Positions 1 to 6,339 of a DNA stretch of 6,926 nt are shown in pieces. Every line of letters starts with the position of its first letter. Within the stretch, counting starts at the first letter, position 1. Source of the stretch: Phycisphaerae bacterium (lineage in GTDB: Bacteria > Planctomycetota > Phycisphaerae > Phycisphaerales > SM1A02). Position numbers and translations under genes: made by a program. The notes under the pieces are model-generated. The model had not been told where the DNA came from. It did no database searches and saw nothing but the letters and a program-made list of their open reading frames with translations. The stretch lies in contig JABJQE010000093.1 in NCBI GenBank assembly GCA_018663565.1, positions 1 through 6,926 on the forward strand, in the 5' to 3' direction.

Positions 1-1011
1 GTCAATCTGACGTTGTTTAAGTTGGCCTTTAAAGGTGGGCATTGCGCCTGTGTAATTCTGCACGATGTGGTGCTGAGGGTTGAGGATGGAATCGCGAAGG
101 TAATTCTCAGGCACCTCAAACTCGCCGCCTGGACCCATGTGATCCTTGAGCGTCGATCCGTCCGCAAATACAGTTGTTCCATTCTTGGTACGTTCCCACA
201 ACCCTTTGAAGGATGGGCCCGTTCCGGACTTTCCATCTAGGGAGTGACAGGACGCACATCGGTTGTACAGTCGCGTCAACGCATAGACCGGCAAATCTTC
301 GTCAGCAATATCCTCGTACTCACGAGCAAGCTTGCCGAGTTGCTCTTGGAATTCATCTTCAGGAAGCACATTGACTACAGCAAGCATCTTCGAATGATCC
401 TTGCCGCAGTACTCAGTGCAATACAGTCTGTACTGACCTGGCTTTGTCGCCTCAAACCAAAGACTGGTGTAGCGCCCAGGCACAACGTCCTGCTTGACAC
501 GAAAGGCCGGAATGAACAGGCTGTGGATGACATCCGGCGACGTCATGAGCAGTCGCACCGGACGGCCAAGCGGAACCGTCAGTTCAGCAGCTTCGGTCAC
601 GCCATACTCTGGATGTTGGAAGGTCCATGACCATTTTTGCCCGGTCACCTGAACTGGATATGAGTTATCTGGAGCATCGGTGAGATGCAAGTACCCATCC
701 ATTCCAAGCCAAAACAACACGCCCACAATAAGCAGCGGAATAGCAGTCCATGTCAATTCCAAAGGCGTGTTATGTACCGGAGCGTCATTGGTAAAACTTG
801 CGTGCTCAGATGGCTTGCTGCGGTATCGCAATGCAAACCAGATGAGAATAAGCACAATGAGTCCAAAGAAGAAGTAGTTGATGTTATTGATGAAGTAGAA
901 CACATCGTCCACACCCTGCGCAGTCGTTGATGCATTCTCAGGCATCCAGAACGTGCCTCCGGAGGTTGCCTCACCAAGTTTGGTCGTTGCTAGCAATCCA
1001 AGCATGCTCAT
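1..1011 (-). CDS. coxB: Cytochrome c oxidase subunit II with fused cytochrome c domain (caa3 type), 3' end cut by window
   Basis: This is subunit II of a haem-copper oxidase; it takes electrons from the c-type pool and passes them through CuA to subunit I on the outer face of the cytoplasmic membrane. The frame is open from ATG at 1011 to base 1 (337 codons, no stop). Two membrane spans lie at about residues 38-60 and 85-104, the second after the typical LTWTAIP motif. The cupredoxin domain keeps every CuA ligand: H163, C198, E200, C202, H206 and M209 (CTEYCGKDHSKM). A haem c motif CASCH (C252, C255, H256) and a likely axial M324 (GAMPTF) show a C-terminal cytochrome c domain, so this is caa3 type. 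After M324 such domains usually end within some 20-30 residues, so little is missing. No clear cleavable signal peptide is seen. The start lies 2 bases after the sco stop, with GGTGG 9 bases upstream; an ATG at 1005 is an alternative start. Confidence 0.96.
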   Translation of the reverse strand, partial: MSMLGLLATTKLGEATSGGTFWMPENASTTAQGVDDVFYFINNINYFFFGLIVLILIWFALRYRSKPSEHASFTNDAPVHNTPLELTWTAIPLLIVGVLFWLGMDGYLHLTDAPDNSYPVQVTGQKWSWTFQHPEYGVTEAAELTVPLGRPVRLLMTSPDVIHSLFIPAFRVKQDVVPGRYTSLWFEATKPGQYRLYCTEYCGKDHSKMLAVVNVLPEDEFQEQLGKLAREYEDIADEDLPVYALTRLYNRCASCHSLDGKSGTGPSFKGLWERTKNGTTVFADGSTLKDHMGPGGEFEVPENYLRDSILNPQHHIVQNYTGAMPTFKGQLKQRQID

Positions 1012-1013
1012 GC

Positions 1014-1934
1014 CTACAGTCCACCAATTTGAAGGGCCGCCTCGTTAGAAGCGGCGTTATCTGTGTTCGTCGAATCAGCGATGCGCATTGTGTTCGTTCC
1101 TTGTCCACCACCCGAATTGCCTCGGCCCATACGAATGAGGATCAATACGCCAGCTGCAATCAAGACGACTGTGACCGCTGCCCCAAACCGCATGATCTTC
1201 CACGCGCTGGCAACATAGCTACCTGCCTCGGGGTCCCACTGAAAGCAATTGAAAAGCAGCAGTGTGTCTATCAGACTGCCGACGCGGCCTTGCGAGGCAT
1301 CCACGATGGCCAGTCGCATATCACGTGGGGGAAACACCACGTCGTTCATATACTTGGAAATCCGGCCATCAGGCGTCACGAAGGTGATGCTCGCAGTGTG
1401 GGCATAGTCGCCACTTCGCTCATCAAATCGATAGCCAAAGCCCACGCCCTTGGCGAGGGCCTCAATATTGTCCTGTGTCCCCGTAAGAAACGGCCAGGCC
1501 GACTCTGGCACGTCCTTGCCGAGCGAAGCGAGATAGCCCTTACGATTCTGGGTGGCGAGTTTGGGACCCTCGTTTGGATTGATGCTGACTGTCACGATGT
1601 TGTAGTCAACACCGAGATCCAAATCAACCTCTCGCAAACCGTCCACCATGCCATTGAGCGTAAGTGAGCACAACATGGGGCAGTTGTAGTAATTCAGCGT
1701 CAGAATGACTGGCCGATCACCCACTATCAGGTCCCGAAGCACGACGTCTTGGCCCGTGTGATCTACAAACGCAAGATCAAGCGGCACTGGGGCATCCAGT
1801 CGCTGCACAATGCCAACGCCATCGAGTTCTGCGGGCAACTCGTCCGCAAGAATTTGAGCAGCAACTGGCGTCGACATCACTCCGAGTAGAAGTGATGCGG
1901 CCGCGCATCGAATTGAACGTTGTGAAAGAGTCAT
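1014..1934 (-). CDS. Sco1/SenC-family copper chaperone, ACIII/oxidase-linked type with C-terminal membrane anchor
   Basis: This is a thioredoxin-fold Sco protein, a family that delivers copper to the CuA site of oxidase subunit II, which is the next gene. The 306 residues begin with a signal peptide (residues 1 to about 26, PVAAQ at the likely cleavage site). The redox/copper motif is C85-P-M-L-C89, and the third copper ligand is H179 in DYAHTAS. A second hydrophobic span (about 250-267) after the Sco domain is followed by a Gly/Asn/Thr-rich tail, so the domain should sit outside the cytoplasmic membrane, anchored at its C-terminus. The motif has Ser after the second Cys where classical Sco proteins have Pro; I recall this variant in Sco proteins of act operons. 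The gene starts 9 bases after the upstream stop. The only strong purine-rich stretch (GGAGGG, 1954-1959) lies 19 bases before ATG, so reinitiation is likely. The start is supported mainly by the signal peptide. Confidence 0.93.
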   Translation of the reverse strand: MTLSQRSIRCAAASLLLGVMSTPVAAQILADELPAELDGVGIVQRLDAPVPLDLAFVDHTGQDVVLRDLIVGDRPVILTLNYYNCPMLCSLTLNGMVDGLREVDLDLGVDYNIVTVSINPNEGPKLATQNRKGYLASLGKDVPESAWPFLTGTQDNIEALAKGVGFGYRFDERSGDYAHTASITFVTPDGRISKYMNDVVFPPRDMRLAIVDASQGRVGSLIDTLLLFNCFQWDPEAGSYVASAWKIMRFGAAVTVVLIAAGVLILIRMGRGNSGGGQGTNTMRIADSTNTDNAASNEAALQIGGL

Positions 1935-1943
1935 GTGAAGTGG

Positions 1944-2300
1944 TTAGTGACCGCCCTCCGAGCCGCCCCACCGCTTCTTGACGAGGTCGCGAGCAGTCTC
2001 CATTGGAACAATCAATGTTCGTTCTCCGGCGAGAATCCCGTCCGCATCAGTCCACTGCTCCCAGTGGGCGTCGTTCATCATCGCCATACGATCAGCTTCA
2101 CGGCGAAGACCTGCTTCTTGTGACCGAACCGACATCACCTTGTGCTGCACCTCGGCTCTTTCCGCGGCGTAGTAGATCGATGTCACGCCCAGGACCGTCA
2201 CCAGGGTCAATACGGCGCCAGCGAGTCCAACAACCCACAATGGACCTGAGGTCGGGTCTTCTTGATCGCCTGAAACTTCTAGGTGTGCGTCATGACTCAT
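1944..2300 (-). CDS. Small single-span membrane protein of the ACIII-oxidase operon, function unknown
   Basis: I cannot name this 118-residue protein. It has a short His/acid-containing N-terminus (MSHDAHLEVSGDQED), one membrane span at about residues 21-44, then a charged, probably helical stretch (about 45-75) and a short C-terminal region. That region contains paired Trp (WEQW, 80-83), DADG and a VPMETARDLV segment. It lacks CxxCH and any Cys, so it is neither a haem protein nor a Cys-based metal site. Its start codon shares one base with the actF stop (TGATG), so it is translationally coupled and most likely expressed in step with the complex. From memory, short proteins with a 'W.D...G...IP...A' tail occur in act or cox operons of other phyla, which suggests an accessory or assembly subunit of ACIII or the oxidase. 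That role is inference. The tight packing and intact frame make a real gene very likely. Confidence 0.88.
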   Translation of the reverse strand: MSHDAHLEVSGDQEDPTSGPLWVVGLAGAVLTLVTVLGVTSIYYAAERAEVQHKVMSVRSQEAGLRREADRMAMMNDAHWEQWTDADGILAGERTLIVPMETARDLVKKRWGGSEGGH

Positions 2301-3583
2301 CAGAATAGCTCGTGTGCCATCGCCTCTGCGAGGCGTGGGTCGTTAGTCGGCGCGATACTGGCTCGGCCGAGTGCGAAGAACGTGCCGCAGACCACTAGCC
2401 CAATAGAGCCAATGACTGCCGTTAGATTCAGAATAGATGGGTGCCAGCCAATGTCAATTGTGCCGTCGGCAACACCGCTCTGCAATTGCTCCCAACTCGT
2501 TGCTGTCGCCAAAGCGGCCTCAGGAACCATGGGCATGATGAGCCAGTACACGTCGACCACAAACATCGCGAGCATCCAGAGAGCAATGAGCATCAGCATG
2601 CCCGGCCATCGCTTTGGCCACCGTGAAAGCAACAGCAAGAATGGCAGGGCAAAGTGCCCAAGAATCAAGAGCCACGACACAAACGTCCAATTGCCGAGTT
2701 GCCGAGGGGCAAACCACTCGGTCTCAATTGGAATATTGGCGTACCAAATCAGCATGTATTGGCTGTAGCCAATATAGGCCCAGAACACAACGCCGAATGC
2801 GAACAACAACTTACCGAGGTCATGGATGTGCTCGCGGGTGAAGGCGTCTTTGCCGTGGCCCAAAGCCCGAAGCAGAACAATCAGAATGATGATGGAGGCA
2901 AAGAAGCCTGTGCAACTCACCGTGAACCAATACACACCAAACATCGTGGAGAACCACTTTGGCTGAAGCGCCATAATCCAGTCGATTGATGCGAAGGTCT
3001 GCGTGAAGCCATAGAGGATGATGCCAATCGGCGCCCACCACTGCATTCTCAGCGTACGGCGATAGTCGCCATCCCGATCCTGGGCCAAACTCTGACTGCG
3101 ATAAAAGCGAGCAAGCAAGGCCCACACAGCAAGGTACACAATCGCTCGAATCGACCAGAAGGTCGCATTCAAGTACCCCATCTTGCCTTCAAGCACATGG
3201 TCTGCGTGCATATAGGACGTATCGCACCATTCAAAGAGCACGGCACCCTTACCGGTCCACACGAGCACCAAGATTGGAAGAAAGAGAATCCACAACCACT
3301 GCAGGTTTCCAGCAATGGCTTCGGCAGGCCGCCGAACCGTGACTGACCACCCGGCCTTGGTGATGTGCTGAAGCATGACAAAGAACAGGGCACCGAGGCA
3401 AATAGCAACAGCGGCCATGAAGCCAAGGAGGTAGGACTTCCAGAAGATGGCCGAGCCGCCCATGCCATCAAGGCCGATCGTGGCGGCAATGCCACCAAGA
3501 CCAATGATTCCACCGATGGCCATGCCGGTCGTGCCCAGGCTGCCGATTCGCAGTCCGTCTTTGCTGCTGTCAAGCGTCATCAT
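2300..3583 (-). CDS. actF: Alternative complex III subunit ActF (NrfD-like, quinone-interacting membrane subunit 2)
   Basis: ActF is the smaller of the two NrfD/PsrC-like integral membrane subunits of ACIII and is thought to help form the quinol site and proton path with ActC. From ATG at 3583 it has 427 residues, the usual size. Ten hydrophobic spans are visible at about 17-38, 50-71, 95-111, 141-161, 183-206, 216-239, 256-283, 300-320, 328-351 and 385-405. Characteristic stretches are FASIDWIMALQPKWFSTMFG (197-216) and the span 266-291 containing FWAYIGYSQYMLIWY. The start is a tandem ATGATG at 3583/3580 that overlaps the actE stop, with GGAGGT 5 and 8 bases upstream respectively, so either Met may be used. 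An in-frame extension to 3700 would add 39 polar residues lying inside actE and is not credible. The C-terminus overlaps the next gene by one base. Confidence 0.95.
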   Translation of the reverse strand: MMTLDSSKDGLRIGSLGTTGMAIGGIIGLGGIAATIGLDGMGGSAIFWKSYLLGFMAAVAICLGALFFVMLQHITKAGWSVTVRRPAEAIAGNLQWLWILFLPILVLVWTGKGAVLFEWCDTSYMHADHVLEGKMGYLNATFWSIRAIVYLAVWALLARFYRSQSLAQDRDGDYRRTLRMQWWAPIGIILYGFTQTFASIDWIMALQPKWFSTMFGVYWFTVSCTGFFASIIILIVLLRALGHGKDAFTREHIHDLGKLLFAFGVVFWAYIGYSQYMLIWYANIPIETEWFAPRQLGNWTFVSWLLILGHFALPFLLLLSRWPKRWPGMLMLIALWMLAMFVVDVYWLIMPMVPEAALATATSWEQLQSGVADGTIDIGWHPSILNLTAVIGSIGLVVCGTFFALGRASIAPTNDPRLAEAMAHELF

Positions 3584-4317
3584 GGTGCACCTCCATCGAG
3601 GTTGCGTGTCTTGACTGGAAGGGAACTCGAACCAGCGACCGAGTCCGCCGGTGCGTTGCGTCCAACCTGAAGGGCATACACCCAGGCCGTGATGGCCCAT
3701 CTGTCTGCCACTGAGATTTGCGCCGCGTATCCAGCCATGTTGCCGAATCCCTTGCTGATCGTGTGGAAGAGTTGGCCCGGGGGCTGGTCCTGCATATCAG
3801 GCTGATGGAGATTGCGGGGCTGTACCCACACCGTTCCATTCACGCCATTATTGAGAAGGATCATCGCACGCGTGTGCACATGACCATCTCCAGCACCGGT
3901 CACACCATGACATGGCAAGCAGTAGATGTTGTATCGCTCACGACCACGGTCGAGCAGGGCGTCATCGACATGAACTTGCGGGGGAAATGCTGTCACATAG
4001 GCGTCGTCTTGAAGACCAAGCCAATACTGCGTATCCGACACCATGTCGTTCTGGGCCACGACTCCTGCCACCCGCGGTCGCATGGCCCGGCCATCTTTGA
4101 ACATCAGGCTCTGATGCTGCGCGAGGAACTTGGGCTGATTGTCCATGTTCTGAATGAGGTGGATGCGAGGCTTATCACTTGGCACGAGACGCGCACGAAG
4201 AATGAGCACTGGCGGTACAAGTAGCAGGCACAATAGAAGGATGCCGCTGTAGATAAACCCACGGGGCAGATCCCAGAACATGCCGGACACTGAATTATTT
4301 GTCTTCTTGGCACTCAT
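3580..4317 (-). CDS. actE: Alternative complex III subunit ActE, membrane-anchored monohaem cytochrome c
   Basis: ActE is the monohaem cytochrome c of ACIII, on the outer face of the membrane and involved in passing electrons onward to a carrier or oxidase. The protein has 245 residues from ATG at 4317. It begins with a cytoplasmic stub, then a single span (about 21-41), then the family segment around RPRVAGVVAQ (80-89). The cytochrome domain has one haem motif, CLPCH (C133, C136, H137), and a likely axial Met at M194 in GFGNMAGY, followed by the typical terminal helix DRWAITAWVYAL. The span reads as an uncleaved anchor: C30 lies inside it in a LLLC context that does not match a lipobox. A TTG at 4341 could extend the frame by eight residues into actD, but ATG at 4317 has GGAG 10 bases upstream and fits the 4-base gap after the actD stop better. 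The end overlaps actF by 4 bases. Confidence 0.95.
   Translation of the reverse strand: MSAKKTNNSVSGMFWDLPRGFIYSGILLLCLLLVPPVLILRARLVPSDKPRIHLIQNMDNQPKFLAQHQSLMFKDGRAMRPRVAGVVAQNDMVSDTQYWLGLQDDAYVTAFPPQVHVDDALLDRGRERYNIYCLPCHGVTGAGDGHVHTRAMILLNNGVNGTVWVQPRNLHQPDMQDQPPGQLFHTISKGFGNMAGYAAQISVADRWAITAWVYALQVGRNAPADSVAGSSSLPVKTRNLDGGAP
3589..3594 (-). promoter_or_regulatory. Ribosome binding site of actF
   Basis: GGAGGT lies within the last codons of actE, 5 bases before the ATG at 3583 and 8 before the ATG at 3580. It decides that actF begins here rather than at the in-frame codon at 3700. The spacing slightly favours the second Met. Confidence 0.75.
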
Positions 4318-4321
4318 GGGA

Positions 4322-4927
4322 TTAGTGCTCCAACTCGACAATGCGTTCGGGATTCAGTGACTGCATGAACTTTTCTGCAGTTGCTCGCGTGAACTTCGGA
4401 TCCTTCGACTCAATAACCAAGACGAACCGATCGTCGGTGATCCGTTTCATCTTTGGCGACTTGAGGATGGGGTGATAGAGGCACGGCAGCTTGTTCAGAA
4501 ACAACATCAAGCCCACGCACGACACCGCGGAGAACAACACAGTCAGTTCGAAGGCCACCGGCACAAACGCCGGCGTACTAATCAGTGGCTTGCCTGACAC
4601 ATCAAACTGGTATCCAACGACCTCGACCAATGCCCACAAGTTGACTTGCAGCGAATTGGTAAAGACCTGTAGGAAGATGGCCACGCACAATCCAGTGAGT
4701 CCTGCAAAGAAGACGAGCACCGGCAGAATGGTGTGCTTCACGCCCATGGCCTTGTCGAGGCCGTGCACCGGGAACGGCACATGGCAATCGAACCATTCGT
4801 ACCCCGCTTCGCGCGTTTTCGTGGCGGCGGCGTAGATACCGGCCGTCGAGTCGAACTGCGCCGCCAAGCCCCACAACCCCGCTTCGGGGGAGTCTTGCGT
4901 CATGGTTTTTCCAGTCGTATCGCTCAT
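4322..4927 (-). CDS. actD: Alternative complex III subunit ActD (DUF3341 membrane protein)
   Basis: ActD is a small membrane subunit of ACIII that packs beside ActC; it carries no known cofactor. The 201-residue product shows the DUF3341 signature in its N-terminal cytoplasmic domain: GLAAQF (20-25), then TREAGYEWFDCHVPFPVHGL (38-57). Two membrane spans follow at about 64-88 and 119-144, separated by an external loop. After the second span come LPCLYHPIL (147-155) and a C-terminal segment with DRFVLVIES, a usual pattern for the family. Length and topology are normal. The start ATG overlaps the actC stop in ATGA and is preceded by GGGGAGG at a spacing of 7 bases, the strongest ribosome binding site in the window. 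A second Met at residue 9 is a weaker alternative. There are only 4 bases between its stop and the actE start. Confidence 0.95.
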   Translation of the reverse strand: MSDTTGKTMTQDSPEAGLWGLAAQFDSTAGIYAAATKTREAGYEWFDCHVPFPVHGLDKAMGVKHTILPVLVFFAGLTGLCVAIFLQVFTNSLQVNLWALVEVVGYQFDVSGKPLISTPAFVPVAFELTVLFSAVSCVGLMLFLNKLPCLYHPILKSPKMKRITDDRFVLVIESKDPKFTRATAEKFMQSLNPERIVELEH

Positions 4928-6339
4928 GCGTGATCCTCCCCATGATGAGCATGAGGATCTGCTTCGGGCATCACACCCTTGATCTCGCTAATCGCCAGGA
5001 TTGGCAGGAATCGAATAAAGAGCAAGAACAACGTCATGAACAAACCAAAGCTGCCCACGAATGTTCCGACGTCTACCCATGTTGGCTCGAACCAACCCCA
5101 ACTACTTGGAAGGAAGTCATTGGCGAGGCTCGTCACCGTAATGACAAATCGTTCGAACCACATGCCGAGATTCACAAAGAGCGTGATGATGAAGATCACC
5201 CACACGTTGCGGCGAATCGCCTTGAACCAGAACAACTGCGGGCAGATTACATTGCACGACACCATGATCCAGTACGCCCAGGCATACTGACCAAAGGCTC
5301 GGTTGATAAAGGCGAATGATTCGTAAATCTCGCCGCTGTACCACGCGATGAAGAATTCCATGCCATATGCGTAGCCAACCATCGAACCGGTCAGCAGCAC
5401 AATCTTGCACATATTCTCAATATGTCGCTTGGTGATGAAGTTCTCAAGACCCCACAACTCACGAGCCGGAATGGCCAGCGTCAGCACCATGGCAAAACCA
5501 CTGAAGATGGCCCCTGCCACAAAGTAGGGCGGGAAAATCGTCGTATGCCAGCCGGGGAGCTGGGCCACAGCAAAGTCAAAGGACACGACCGAGTGAACTG
5601 ACAACACAAGCGGCGTGGCCAAGGCGGCGAGTAGCAAATACGCACGCTCGTAACGATGCCAATGCCTCATACTGCCCCGCCAACCTACGGCGACGATGCC
5701 ATACGCGATGGCCTGCACCTTGTTGGTCGCGCGGTCACGAAGCGTCGCAAGATCCGGAATCATGCCCACATACCAGAATAGAAGCGACACGGTGAAGTAT
5801 GTCCCGACGGCAAACACGTCCCACAACAACGGGCTGCGGAACTGTGGCCACATGTCCATTTGGTTTGGAATCGGGAATAGCCAATAGGCCAACCAGACGC
5901 GACCAATATGGATGCCTGGGAACAGGCCGGCACAGATCACCGCGAAGATGGTCATCGCCTCAGCGAACCGGTTGATCGATGTTCGCCACTTCTGCCTGAA
6001 CAGGAAGAGGATGGCCGAGATCAACGTGCCCGCGTGGCCAATGCCGACCCAGAACACGAAGTTCACAATCGGGAAGCCCCACATGGCCGGGCTGTTGTTA
6101 CCCCATACTCCAACGCCGGTGACGACGAGGTAGCCAACAAGCACACCGAGCATTGACATCATCAAGAACGAGATGACAAATGCGATGTACCACGCCTTTG
6201 GTGGTCGCTTCGCTTCGTTGGCCCGCAGAATCTCTGCAGTCACCGAACCGAAGTCATGGTGATTTAGAACCAGCGGCGGCCGCTCACGCGGATCATCGCT
6301 CAGCTCATCGATCGGATGGTCGATCGGCAGCGTGGTCAT
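4924..6339 (-). CDS. actC: Alternative complex III subunit ActC (NrfD-like, quinone-binding membrane subunit 1)
   Basis: ActC is the large NrfD/PsrC-like subunit of ACIII; it binds menaquinol or ubiquinol near the Fe-S protein ActB and starts electron transfer. The 471 residues begin with a polar cytoplasmic segment (1 to about 47), followed by about ten membrane spans. Hallmark sequences are FWVGIGHAGTLISAILFLFR (96-115) and the segment around FPGIHIGRVW (140-149). Their His residues (H102, H144) are candidates for the quinone/proton region by family analogy. The C-terminus ends in a short His/acid-rich tail (PHAHHGEDHA). Length and composition are typical of the family. The start ATG overlaps the actB stop in ATGA, with AGGTG about 8 bases upstream, and the stop overlaps actD in the same way. 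This suggests tightly coupled production of the core subunits. Confidence 0.96.
   Translation of the reverse strand: MTTLPIDHPIDELSDDPRERPPLVLNHHDFGSVTAEILRANEAKRPPKAWYIAFVISFLMMSMLGVLVGYLVVTGVGVWGNNSPAMWGFPIVNFVFWVGIGHAGTLISAILFLFRQKWRTSINRFAEAMTIFAVICAGLFPGIHIGRVWLAYWLFPIPNQMDMWPQFRSPLLWDVFAVGTYFTVSLLFWYVGMIPDLATLRDRATNKVQAIAYGIVAVGWRGSMRHWHRYERAYLLLAALATPLVLSVHSVVSFDFAVAQLPGWHTTIFPPYFVAGAIFSGFAMVLTLAIPARELWGLENFITKRHIENMCKIVLLTGSMVGYAYGMEFFIAWYSGEIYESFAFINRAFGQYAWAYWIMVSCNVICPQLFWFKAIRRNVWVIFIITLFVNLGMWFERFVITVTSLANDFLPSSWGWFEPTWVDVGTFVGSFGLFMTLFLLFIRFLPILAISEIKGVMPEADPHAHHGEDHA
4935..4941 (-). promoter_or_regulatory. Ribosome binding site of actD
   Basis: GGGGAGG lies inside the end of actC, 7 bases before the actD ATG at 4927. 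It is close to a consensus Shine-Dalgarno sequence and fixes the first Met, rather than Met9, as the start. Confidence 0.75.

Noticed and set aside
244..630. Plus-strand open frame of 128 codons.
   Set aside because: It is antisense to the CuA and haem region of coxB, whose ligands are all intact on the minus strand. No domain is visible in the plus-strand product.
927..1667. Plus-strand open frame of 246 codons.
   Set aside because: It is antisense to sco and to the start of coxB, both of which have full motif support. Its translation is Arg/Cys/His-rich with no recognisable domain.
1012..1943. Possible promoter or terminator in the gaps at 1012-1013 and 1935-1943.
   Set aside because: The gaps are 2 and 9 bases, too short for either, and no hairpin with a T-run was seen there. 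Transcription most likely reads through.
3584..3700. Upstream in-frame extension of actF starting at 3700.
   Set aside because: It would add 39 polar residues encoded inside actE, and the GGAGGT site just before 3583 gives a better start.
3718..4224. Plus-strand open frame of 168 codons.
   Set aside because: It lies wholly opposite actE, including its haem motif. It has no independent start signal or recognisable product.
4318..4341. TTG start at 4341 for actE.
   Set aside because: It would overlap actD by 20 bases and add eight residues without a ribosome binding site. ATG at 4317 is better placed.
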